From NCBI GenBank assembly GCA_902793605.1, contig CADBEB010000009.1:1-64000 (forward strand): 64,000 bases of DNA. The letters are read 5' to 3'. Under the pieces are notes generated by a model that was given only the letters and a program-made list of their open reading frames with translations, was not told where the DNA came from and did not search any database. The position numbers and the translations under genes are program-made. The DNA comes from an uncultured Eubacteriales bacterium (lineage in GTDB: Bacteria > Bacillota > Clostridia > Christensenellales > Aristaeellaceae). Shown in pieces: positions 25,650-34,221 of the stretch; the first letter of the stretch is position 1; every line of letters begins with the position of its first letter.

Positions 25650-26508
25650 ACGCACTGAACATTTCAATCCTTCCGATCGGGTTTTCAAGAAGCTTTGACT
25701 GGCGCAGGCCGGGAATGCCCAGGTCCTCCTCACCGTTAATGATCCTGTATTGCTCCGGCAGGGAGGATATCAGTTCCCGGCGGACGTAAAACTGAAGTCC
25801 TCTCTCCCGCTCCGGCGCTTTGGAAAAAGCGATGTCGTAGGAGCTCCCGCTGAGCGGAAAGCCTGACGCCATGGCTGCCGCTTCGCCGTCCACATAAACG
25901 ATCACGCCGCTCATATCAAGAACGCTGTAGTTTTCCAGCATCAGCACGGACGTTTTGTGGTCGGCGGAAAAGTACTCGCTTTCGGAGCGGGGTTCCCATC
26001 GCGCCAGCATCTGGCCGGCGGCCTCCAGGTTTTCCGCCGCCAGCGCTTCGGTCCGGAGATCGTGCTGCTTTTTCAGGTGGTTGATGCTCCACCGTATATC
26101 CTCATATTTGCGCCCCGGCATCCGGAGATACTCCTCCCGGTCGTACAGGTATTCCGACGCATCCTCCGCCGGGAGGATACGGAACCTTCCGGGCCAGCGC
26201 CCGTTCAGCAGCTCCTTGTCCTGTTCGCGCAGATAGAGGAAATGAACGGGGTGTTCCTCCCGCAAAAGCTCGTCCAGGAAAGCCAGGACTGCCTTTTCCT
26301 CGCCGCAGGGGAAAAACCATGTGTGGTCTCCCCAGTACGTGCTGCGTATCGCATACATTTCCTCCCGCAGGCAGACGGACAGCCCGAGGTCCTTCTGCCA
26401 CAGGAAAACGGATGGGAATGAATGGGACGCGCTTTCATGGCCGCAGGCCGTTCTGATCTGTGTGATCCGTTCCCGAAGGCCCGGCTGAATGGATTGTGTC
26501 GTAATCAT
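25639..26508 (-). CDS. DUF2156 / phosphatidylglycerol-lysyltransferase C-domain-like protein
   Basis: This 289-residue soluble protein has the double-GNAT-like fold signature of the DUF2156/LPG_synthase_C group. YLYDREEYLRMPGRKYEDIR is followed by INHLKKQH and, late, GVIVYVDGEAAAMASGFPLS. In MprF the related domain moves lysine from tRNA to phosphatidylglycerol. Stand-alone soluble versions are common in Clostridia and their acceptor is unknown. I start at ATG 26508 (MITTQSIQP) since upstream in-frame codons look non-coding. It opens the operon with the MATE-HATPase and SpoIIE-type genes. A possible extended -10 promoter is at 26672-26680. Confidence 0.82.
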   Translation of the reverse strand: MITTQSIQPGLRERITQIRTACGHESASHSFPSVFLWQKDLGLSVCLREEMYAIRSTYWGDHTWFFPCGEEKAVLAFLDELLREEHPVHFLYLREQDKELLNGRWPGRFRILPAEDASEYLYDREEYLRMPGRKYEDIRWSINHLKKQHDLRTEALAAENLEAAGQMLARWEPRSESEYFSADHKTSVLMLENYSVLDMSGVIVYVDGEAAAMASGFPLSGSSYDIAFSKAPERERGLQFYVRRELISSLPEQYRIINGEEDLGIPGLRQSKLLENPIGRIEMFSAYEE

Positions 26509-26671
26509 ATTATTCCCGGAGTTCAGAGTCCGCGAAGTCCGCCTCCTTCTGTCCTGCCGCCGGCAAAGCAGCCTGTGCGCCGCCTCCCGGGGCTGTGACA
26601 AATTCCTGGGATCCCTCACTTTCCTGGCACCGCATGGTCGCCCGCAGGTAAAGTACGAAACTGTTTCTACT

Positions 26672-26680
26672 ATTGTACCA
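26672..26680 (-). promoter_or_regulatory. Extended -10 promoter candidate
   Basis: Minus strand TGG-TACAAT (26680-26672), about 155 bases before the DUF2156 start. No good -35 is visible. Confidence 0.4.
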
Positions 26681-27148
26681 CATCCTGCCCGTCAAAAAAT
26701 GCCTCAGATAATTTTTTCATGCGCGGGCACAGTTTTCGGGCGTCTTCCTCCGGGCCGCAGGCCCTGCCGGCTTTGTTTTTCAGCCCTGCTCTACCCAAAA
26801 AGAAAAAAAGGTCGCTGTTTTGATATGTACCCTCTTTTCCGGGTTTTACTGCAGATCCGTCCGGATCATATATACTGTCACCGTTTTCAGCGCTTCGACG
26901 CATCCTGCCATCTTCCCCCGGATTCTGTTCTTCTGTTTTATCAATAGGTTCTGGGTTTTTATTTTGCCTCGTGACCAGCTTGTGGTTCGTCTTTTTCTTC
27001 ACTCATTCCTGTCAGTATCTCTATTTATTTTATTATACCAATCTGCTTTTATATATCCTTTCATATCATTGCTTTCGATATTGATTTCATGTCCGCGCAG
27101 CGGTTTTATCAGAAAAACGGTTTTTCGTCCGCATGGCTTCCCTGTCCC

Positions 27149-27177
27149 TTGTGAAATCCCTCCGCCGGGAGTATAAT
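27149..27177 (+). promoter_or_regulatory. Promoter of the GGDEF-EAL gene
   Basis: TTGTGA (27149-27154), 17 bases, TATAAT (27172-27177), about 95 bases before the GTG start at 27273. Confidence 0.65.
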
Positions 27178-27272
27178 ATCCGGGAAAGATGACTTGTCCG
27201 AGCGGACAGCCGTCGTACTGTTTGCCGCAAAAACGATATGAACGCAGAATCCGTTCCGGAAGAGGTGTCCCG

Positions 27273-29864
27273 GTGAAGAAAAAAAACAGTCTCAGCCTGA
27301 CGATGACAGCCGTTGTCGTCCTGTGCGCTGTGGTCGTTCTGATCACAGGGCTGATTGGCTTTGTGCTTTCTTCCCAGTCCAGCGACGCCTTGCGGACGCT
27401 GATCAACCAACGGATGCTCGACATTTCGAACACCGCCGCGGACATGCTGGACGGGGACGCCCTTGCCGGTCTGACAGCAAAGGATGTGGATACGCCGGCG
27501 TACCGGGAGGGCATGCGGATCCTGCGCACCTTCTACGACAATATTGAGCTGGAATTTATTTACTGTATCTACGACCGCGGAAACGGCCTGTACGTTTTCG
27601 GCATCGATCCGTCCGACGATCCGGGCACCTTTGAGGATCCGGTCATTACGACGCCGGCGCTGGTAGCTGCCTTTGACGGGATCGGCGGTGTGGACCGGGA
27701 AGCTTACGAGGACGCGTGGGGCGTCTTTTACAGTTCCTACAGCCCGGTTTTTACCTCGGATGGAAAAGTCGCCTGCGTAGTAGCTGTGGATTTTGACGCG
27801 AACTGGTATAACGACAGACTGACAAAGCAGCTGTGGATCGTTCTGACCGCCGTATTCCTGACGCTGGCAGCCGGCATCGGCATGACACTGATGATTTCGG
27901 GCCGTCTGAGGTCGCGGCTTCGCCGGGTCAGCCAGGAAGCGGTGGAACTGGGGAACGACGTGGAACAGCTGGCGCGGGCGATCCGTCTGGAAGCGGACGG
28001 GGGCCCCGGCACGGATCCCGAAAGTGCTGCCCAGGACCGTGACATCGAAGCCATCCGGGAACGCCTGCAGAGGACCCAGAGCCGTCTGAAGGAATACATC
28101 CTTTATACCAATGCCCAGGCGAAGCGCGATCTGATGACCGGCGCGGGCAGCCGGAATGCATACCTGGAAAAGGTGGACCATCTGAACCGACAGATCACGG
28201 ACGGGAAAGCTTCCTTCGCCATCGGAATTTTCGATATCAACAACCTGAAGCAGATCAACGACCTCTGCGGACATGAAACCGGCGACCGGATCATCATTCA
28301 GGCGTCCGATGCTCTCACGGAGGTTTTCGGCAGGGAGAGCGTCTTCCGGATCGGCGGGGACGAGTTCGTCGCTGTCGTGGAAGGCGCGGACAGCGAGCAG
28401 GTGGACCGTCTGGGCGCGCAGCTGCAGGAAACCATTCTCCGGATGAACCGGCAGCCGATCCATCCGGATGCGGAGCTTACGGTTTCCAAGGGCTTCGCGG
28501 TGTTCGACCCGCATTCGGACGCCGACTACCTGGCCCTTTTCCGCCGGGCGGATCAGGATATGTATTCCGACAAAGAATCCTTCTACCGCAGCGAAGGCAT
28601 CCGCCGGATACTGGCGGACACCAGCTCCAGCGAAGCGCGGAACCGGGCCCGGAGGCAGTACATCGCCGACCACCTGGAAGAGGCCATCGCGAAGGGGCAG
28701 ATTCGCGCCTGGATCCAGCCAATCGTTCGGCTGGTTAACAACCGGGTCTGTGCGGAGGAGGCCCTGGCCCGGTGGAACGATCCGGACCGGGGTATGATCT
28801 CCCCTGCAGAGTTTATCCCCGCGCTGGAGGAGGCCCGCCTGGCTTACAAGCTTGACCTGCACATGGTGGAAGAAGTGGCGAACTTCCTGCGGATGAAGAT
28901 GGAGGACGGCATCCCGCTGGTCCCTGTGTCTGTCAACCTGAGCCGAACGGATTTCGACGCTTGCGACATGGTGGAGGAGATTGCGAAGCGGGTGGACCGG
29001 GCCGGCGTGGACCGGGGCCTGATCCGGCTCGAGATCACGGAAAGCGTGATCGGATCCGATTTCGACTTCATGCGGCGGCAGATCGAGCGCTTCGGGGAAG
29101 AAGGATTCAAGGTGTGGATGGATGACTTCGGCAGCGGCTTCAGCTCGCTGGATGTGCTCCAAAGCCTCCCCTTCGACACCATCAAGCTGGATATGCGTTT
29201 CATGCGGGAGTACGACGGTTCCGAACGGAGCCGCGTCATCCTGACAGAGCTGGTCAGCATGGCCCTGGGCCTGGGAATCAACACGGTCGTGGAAGGCGTG
29301 GAAAGGGAGGACCAGGTCCGGTTCCTGGAGGAGATTGGAGCCGGCAAGGTTCAGGGCTATTTCTACAGTGCTCCGGTGAGCCAGGACGAGCTGCGGGAAC
29401 GGCGGGAAACCGGATACCGGATCGGGCTGGAAAACCCCGGGGAAACTGAGTATTACAACAGCATCAGCAAGATCAATCTCCGTGATCCTTCCATGGTCGC
29501 GAAAACGGAAGGCGCGGGACCGGATTACAGCAGCTATTTCCGGACGCTTCCCATGGCGGTCATGGAAGTAGACGCGCATTCGGCGGTCATCATCCGCGCC
29601 AACCGGAGCTACCGCGAGTTCCTGGCCCGGCACATCGGTTTCAGGCTGGAGGAGAACCCGCAAAACACCATGCCACTGGACGACCCGGCAAAGTCAAGCC
29701 CCTTTGTGGAAGCCGTCATCCGCCGCCGGGACAAGGGCGGATGGGAAAACCTTCAGGAACCCCTGCCGAACGGGGATACTATGCACGCCTTTATCCGCCA
29801 CCTGGCCTCGAACCCCGTCACCGGCAAAACCGCCCTCGCGGTCGTCGTGCTGACAGTCATGTAA
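27273..29864 (+). CDS. Membrane sensor GGDEF-EAL protein with C-terminal PAS-like region
   Basis: The 863-residue protein has a membrane helix (~8-32), an extracellular sensor domain (~33-190) and a second helix (~195-215). A HAMP-like coiled linker follows, then GGDEF (~285-450), EAL (~460-715) and a PAS-like C-terminus (~745-863). GGDEF is intact (RIGGDEFVAVVEG), as is EAL (AEEALARW, NLSRTDF, ITESVIG, DDFGSGFSS, EGVERE). Both cyclase and phosphodiesterase activity for c-di-GMP are therefore possible. GTG 27273 is chosen because GAGGTG lies 5-6 bases upstream and a membrane anchor follows directly. It is monocistronic behind a TTGTGA/TATAAT promoter. Confidence 0.92.
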   Translation: MKKKNSLSLTMTAVVVLCAVVVLITGLIGFVLSSQSSDALRTLINQRMLDISNTAADMLDGDALAGLTAKDVDTPAYREGMRILRTFYDNIELEFIYCIYDRGNGLYVFGIDPSDDPGTFEDPVITTPALVAAFDGIGGVDREAYEDAWGVFYSSYSPVFTSDGKVACVVAVDFDANWYNDRLTKQLWIVLTAVFLTLAAGIGMTLMISGRLRSRLRRVSQEAVELGNDVEQLARAIRLEADGGPGTDPESAAQDRDIEAIRERLQRTQSRLKEYILYTNAQAKRDLMTGAGSRNAYLEKVDHLNRQITDGKASFAIGIFDINNLKQINDLCGHETGDRIIIQASDALTEVFGRESVFRIGGDEFVAVVEGADSEQVDRLGAQLQETILRMNRQPIHPDAELTVSKGFAVFDPHSDADYLALFRRADQDMYSDKESFYRSEGIRRILADTSSSEARNRARRQYIADHLEEAIAKGQIRAWIQPIVRLVNNRVCAEEALARWNDPDRGMISPAEFIPALEEARLAYKLDLHMVEEVANFLRMKMEDGIPLVPVSVNLSRTDFDACDMVEEIAKRVDRAGVDRGLIRLEITESVIGSDFDFMRRQIERFGEEGFKVWMDDFGSGFSSLDVLQSLPFDTIKLDMRFMREYDGSERSRVILTELVSMALGLGINTVVEGVEREDQVRFLEEIGAGKVQGYFYSAPVSQDELRERRETGYRIGLENPGETEYYNSISKINLRDPSMVAKTEGAGPDYSSYFRTLPMAVMEVDAHSAVIIRANRSYREFLARHIGFRLEENPQNTMPLDDPAKSSPFVEAVIRRRDKGGWENLQEPLPNGDTMHAFIRHLASNPVTGKTALAVVVLTVM

Positions 29865-30221
29865 AACCTGCCGGTGCCGGTTACCGGGAGGACCTTTCCG
29901 TTCGGTTCCGGGGCCGTAAATCCCGTTTTTACGAAAATCCATCAACATTAAACCAGATTCCATTTCAATATGCTGCGCTGCTGGCGTCCCTTTTCTGCCT
30001 GAAAATCACTTAGCATCTGATAGCCTTGCATATTCAGGCATTTCGAAAATATTTCTTTTCGGAACCAGAGATACGGAATCGAAAACTGCCATCGCCCGGT
30101 CATGGTGTGTCATGAATTAACCGTTTCTTATGTTTCACTCATTCCTCTGCAGGATAAAGGAAAATGCCCCTGAGATGATCATACAGTATCTGTCTGAAGA
30201 AGAGAAAGATTGTGATAAACA
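29865..30221. other. Intergenic region, nothing recognised
   Basis: I see no gene, T-tailed hairpin or clear promoter in these 357 bases. Confidence 0.4.
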
Positions 30222-31001
30222 ATGCTTGAATTCTATGAACCAATCCTGAATCTGTCCGATTCGCTTCACCACAACACCATGGGTGTGATTCTGTCCCTGA
30301 AGGATCCCGTAAACGGAAGCATCCTCCAATCCGTTGTAGAAAAGCTTCGGGTGCGTTTTCCGTATTTTTATGTGAAGGCGGCATACAGGGGAAACGACCT
30401 GGTAACCGTTCCGAACAGTCTTCCCATGACGGTGCGGCACACCTGGGATCCTGTCTCCTTCAACACGGAATCGTCAAACTATCACCTGGCGGCCTGGAAA
30501 TATAAAGAATACCGGCTGGCGTTCGAAATCTCCCATTCTCTGACAGACGGATCGGGTGTACTGCCTTATGTGCAGAGTGTCCTGTATCTGTATCTGTCAA
30601 AGGTCACCGGTCATTCCTTTGATCCGGCGGGGTTCCGACTGCCTGGGCAGCCAATCCCGGAATCGGAAACCGGAAATCCGTTCAAGGGCCTGAATATCGA
30701 TGGAGCGGCTGCGCCATTGTATCAAAAGAAGCCGATATCTGATTTTTTCCGCCTTGCCGGCGGCAGAAGTTTCGGACCGCTGGACCCCTGGATCGACGAG
30801 TTGTATATCATGACATCCCTGTCTAAAATCACAGATGTTCTGTGCCTGATCACCTGTATTGGTCACAGTTTTTTCCTCGCGTTTATTCAGCCATTCTCTT
30901 CGCCGGATTACTTCCGGTGTTTTCTGAATGAACTGGTTTCAGCCGGAATTCAGTATGAAATGCTCCGCAGTGAACCACTGAGACTTTGCGGAATCGGATA
31001 A
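30222..31001 (+). pseudogene. Truncated condensation-like acyltransferase
   Basis: The first ~165 residues follow the N-terminal half of the condensation-domain/alcohol acetyltransferase superfamily, including FEISHSLTDGSG (H-x3-D-G with its catalytic His) near residue 108. Family members run about 400-450 residues and need a second half that completes the active-site tunnel. Here the chain ends at 259 after a segment (~185-259) that no longer looks like the family. The MscS promoter and gene begin about 130 bases later, leaving no room for the rest. I read it as a gene remnant; a short functional variant is less likely. Confidence 0.6.
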
Positions 31002-31131
31002 GTATCATCATACTGCGGTGAAAACCAAGCAGTTTCCGCCTTTTGACAAGCAAAAAAGGATCCGGTTCAGCTCCGGGGCAAAAATTTGACAGTCCTTTCC
31101 CTGCCGACCAGAAAGGAAAACGTGTTTTCAT

Positions 31132-31159
31132 TGTGAAATCAATGACTTTAAGGTATAAT
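31132..31159 (+). promoter_or_regulatory. Promoter of the MscS-type channel gene
   Basis: TTGTGA (31132-31137), 16 bases, TATAAT (31154-31159), about 70 bases before the ATG at 31232. Confidence 0.65.
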
Positions 31160-31231
31160 CTGAATAACCATGGAAAATGAAAGCAAAGATGGATACACTC
31201 TTGAAATCATGAACATGGAGGGAACACTGGC

Positions 31232-34210
31232 ATGAAGCATCTGAAAAAAAGGTTGATCGGCAGCATTGTCGTCCTTCTGGTGTTCACCGGTGTCCTTGGG
31301 ATCGCCCTTTTCCATACATATCAGGCCATCAATCAATCCAGATACAGCAAAGAAGGGCTGGCGGACATCCGGGCAATCCAGAAGACCGCTCACAAAGCAC
31401 TGGATCTTTACCGGCAGGCCAGCGAGAGTGTAGACCATACATACAGGGCGAAGGCTGAGCTATCAGCGGTCACGTACCGGAACGATCCGGACAGCGAATT
31501 TGCCCGGAAACCTTCGCTGCTGCCGGGAGGCGCAGTGATTCGGGTCGAGGGTGGGAAGGTCACCGTTCCGGACGGTTTTCCCGGGGATTTGAAGCTGAAC
31601 GCCGGCATGTTTGCAGAACTGTCCGGGATCGCCACAATTATCCCCGATGAGGCAGCACGACAGAGCGGCGGCAGCCCGGCGGCGAACGGAGAAACCCCGG
31701 GGGACCGGATGACTTACTTCGTTTACTACAGCCAGATTGACGAACCGTTTTATTATATCGAATGGAAAGACCGGGACTTAATCAGGCAGGAGAAACTGAG
31801 CTGTTTCGACATCTATGAAAGCCTGGGCGGGATTGAGAAAATCTACAACGCCAACTTTGTTATGTTTGATGTTTCGGGAATCGAAAAAGCGGGACCGAAC
31901 TGCAAGTATTCCTCCCGTGATATGAAGCCCTACGTTGACGCAATGGAGAAAAAGGCCGCGGAACTGCTGAAAAGCAACGAGGCAGGATTCGATCCGGAAA
32001 CGCCGCGTATGGTGGAGCTCGAGGGAGTCTCCTATCGCCTGTATGTTCAGCAGAACGACGCGCTGCAGGTGGTGATTGCATACCTGTTCCCGCTTGCGCA
32101 GAACAATTCGGCGGTGACGGAGCAGACAGTATTCCTGATGGCAGTGTTCCTGTTCATCTGCGCTGTATACCTGGTTTGGTTCCTTTCCGTGGTGTGGGTT
32201 GTCCGGAATCATTCGCTGAACGACAGGCAGAAGATCGAATTCAGGCCAAAGAGAATAAAGCGGGTTTCGAGAGCTTTTGTCATCCTCGGAGGCCTTGTGA
32301 TCCTTGCGGCAGCGATCCTGGGCCAGTGTCTGTTCAGGCTCTACGACAAATATGAGCAGGTGGGCGATACGATCAACCTGCTGTATCAGAAAATTGATGA
32401 ATATGAAATCCAGAAAAATGCCGCCAAGGTAACAAAGCGCAAAGCCTATGAAGAGTGCGCCGAATCTATTGCTGAGCTGCTGGGTGATCATCCGCATCTG
32501 AGAACGCCCGAACAGCTTCAGGCATATTGCGATATTCTCGGAACAGATTATCTGATGCTCTTTGACAAAGATGGCCGGGAAACCGTCACGAATTCCGAGT
32601 ACAGAGGGCTTTCCCTGAGCACGACCCCGGCCAATTCCTCCCATGACTTCAGGCGGCTGCTTGCCGGGGTTCCCGTGATCTCCCATGACGTGGAGCCCGA
32701 GCCGCTGAGCGGGATTGAACGCATGATGGTCGGGGCCAGGATCACCATGAAGGACGAAGCAGAGGGACCTTATCAGGCGATCCTGATGGCGGTTCCGGTC
32801 AGCCGGATTGCCGAAAGCGACCCGCAGACCGCCAGCGATATCATGACGGAGATGGCGACGGATTCCATGCTGATCTTCTCCATGGATCCGCAGAGCCAGA
32901 AGATTACAGCGTCCAGCAGGAAGGAAATGATCGGGGAAGACGCGGTCCGCGTAGGAATTTCGCCGTCCTGCATACGCGACGATCTGATGGACTTCGTGAT
33001 GATCAACGGAGTCCAGTATTACTGCGAAGCGCAGAAGGGGAACGACGGGCAACTCTACTTCTGCGCGGCGGAAAAGGACGGTATGTACAGCAATGTAAAG
33101 CTGTATGCGGTGATCTGCTGCGGAATTTCCATGCTGTTTATGTTGATGATAGCGCTTTACTCGGTGAAAGGATACGAGAAGGACTTCATGAGCAGTCCAG
33201 ACAGCGGCGACAAGCTGAGGAATATGACAAACGAGATCGATGTTGCGAACGGCAGACGGAAATGGTCCGTGGATCCGTCGAAAAGATGGCTGCCGGCCTT
33301 CACGGATTACGGGAACCGGACGCCGATCCGCAACGCCCTGATTACAGTGCAGGGCATCTTCGCATTCGGCGCGCTGATGACGACGGTGCTGCTGGTTGCC
33401 CCGTCCTCAGGCAAGCGGATGCCGCTTTTTGCCTATATCTTTTCAGACCAGTGGGCGAGGGGGGTGAACCTGTTTGCCGTCACCAGCATCCTGATTCTGC
33501 TGCTGGAGGTCGTGGCAGTCCTGATCCTGCTGAAACTGATCGTCCAGGTCATCAGCATGATATGCGGCACCAGGGGAGAGACGATCTGCAGGCTGATCCT
33601 GAACCTGATGAATTACATCGCAGTCATTGTATTCCTGTTCTTCGCTCTGCAGTATATCGGCATTGACGTGACAACGCTGCTGGCTTCTCTCGGCCTGCTG
33701 ACATTTGCCATCTCCCTGGGCGCGAAAGACCTGGTAACGGACATGCTTGCCGGCATCTCGATCATCTTTGAGGGCAATTTCCAGGTCGGCGATATTATCG
33801 AAGTCAACGGCTACTGGGGAAGAGTGCTGGAGATCGGCGTTCAGACGACAAAGCTGGAAGGCCTGGGCGGCAACATCAAGATCATCGGAAACCGGGATAT
33901 CAACAACGTGGTGAACAAGACGCGGATGAACTCCTGGTACGCGCTTGAGATCGGCGTTCCGTCCGAGCAGATCAAAGAGGTTGAGGAAATGCTGCTGAAA
34001 GGGTTTCCGGACATTGGAGCGACGATTCCGGAGATTGTCAGCGGGCCATATTACAAGGGCATTGAGTCTTTCACATCCTCCGCCGGCAAGGGTGTTTTAA
34101 GAATCCTGATTACTGCCGAGTGCAACGAGAACGACTACCGCCATGTGAAGCACAAGCTCAACCACGCCATTGCCGTGCTTTTCGATGAACACAATATTCC
34201 GATCATGTAA
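31232..34210 (+). CDS. Large MscS-family mechanosensitive channel with extracytoplasmic domains
   Basis: At 992 residues it is far longer than MscS (about 290). It has a first helix (~8-30), a ~250-residue extracytoplasmic domain, two helices (~290-368), a second extracytoplasmic domain (~370-610) and several further helices. The MscS pore and beta domain (~800-910) follow: ASLGLLTFAISLGAKDLVTD is the Gly/Ala-rich pore helix and FEGNFQVGDIIEVNG the beta entry. MscS channels release osmolytes when membrane tension rises. The paired outer domains resemble the dimeric sensor domains of receptor kinases, so gating by a ligand is possible (inference). GGAGGGAA precedes the ATG. Confidence 0.9.
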   Translation: MKHLKKRLIGSIVVLLVFTGVLGIALFHTYQAINQSRYSKEGLADIRAIQKTAHKALDLYRQASESVDHTYRAKAELSAVTYRNDPDSEFARKPSLLPGGAVIRVEGGKVTVPDGFPGDLKLNAGMFAELSGIATIIPDEAARQSGGSPAANGETPGDRMTYFVYYSQIDEPFYYIEWKDRDLIRQEKLSCFDIYESLGGIEKIYNANFVMFDVSGIEKAGPNCKYSSRDMKPYVDAMEKKAAELLKSNEAGFDPETPRMVELEGVSYRLYVQQNDALQVVIAYLFPLAQNNSAVTEQTVFLMAVFLFICAVYLVWFLSVVWVVRNHSLNDRQKIEFRPKRIKRVSRAFVILGGLVILAAAILGQCLFRLYDKYEQVGDTINLLYQKIDEYEIQKNAAKVTKRKAYEECAESIAELLGDHPHLRTPEQLQAYCDILGTDYLMLFDKDGRETVTNSEYRGLSLSTTPANSSHDFRRLLAGVPVISHDVEPEPLSGIERMMVGARITMKDEAEGPYQAILMAVPVSRIAESDPQTASDIMTEMATDSMLIFSMDPQSQKITASSRKEMIGEDAVRVGISPSCIRDDLMDFVMINGVQYYCEAQKGNDGQLYFCAAEKDGMYSNVKLYAVICCGISMLFMLMIALYSVKGYEKDFMSSPDSGDKLRNMTNEIDVANGRRKWSVDPSKRWLPAFTDYGNRTPIRNALITVQGIFAFGALMTTVLLVAPSSGKRMPLFAYIFSDQWARGVNLFAVTSILILLLEVVAVLILLKLIVQVISMICGTRGETICRLILNLMNYIAVIVFLFFALQYIGIDVTTLLASLGLLTFAISLGAKDLVTDMLAGISIIFEGNFQVGDIIEVNGYWGRVLEIGVQTTKLEGLGGNIKIIGNRDINNVVNKTRMNSWYALEIGVPSEQIKEVEEMLLKGFPDIGATIPEIVSGPYYKGIESFTSSAGKGVLRILITAECNENDYRHVKHKLNHAIAVLFDEHNIPIM

Positions 34211-34221
34211 TCAGGAAGAAA

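Larger units (their letters stand above)
26509..27272. other. Divergent intergenic region, no convincing gene
   Basis: This 760-base AT-richer stretch separates the minus-strand signalling operon from the GGDEF-EAL gene. It holds a candidate promoter for each side. A minus-strand frame (27002-26670, GTG start) has a weak ribosome site but low-complexity charged content, and I do not accept it as a gene. Confidence 0.5.

Noticed and set aside
26670..27002. A 110-residue minus-strand frame with a GTG start and AGGA-like site
   Set aside because: Composition is low-complexity and charged, with no family resemblance, and it occupies a promoter region.
27087..29663. An 858-residue open frame on the minus strand opposite the GGDEF-EAL gene
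   Set aside because: It is a shadow of the plus-strand gene, whose GGDEF and EAL motifs are clear.
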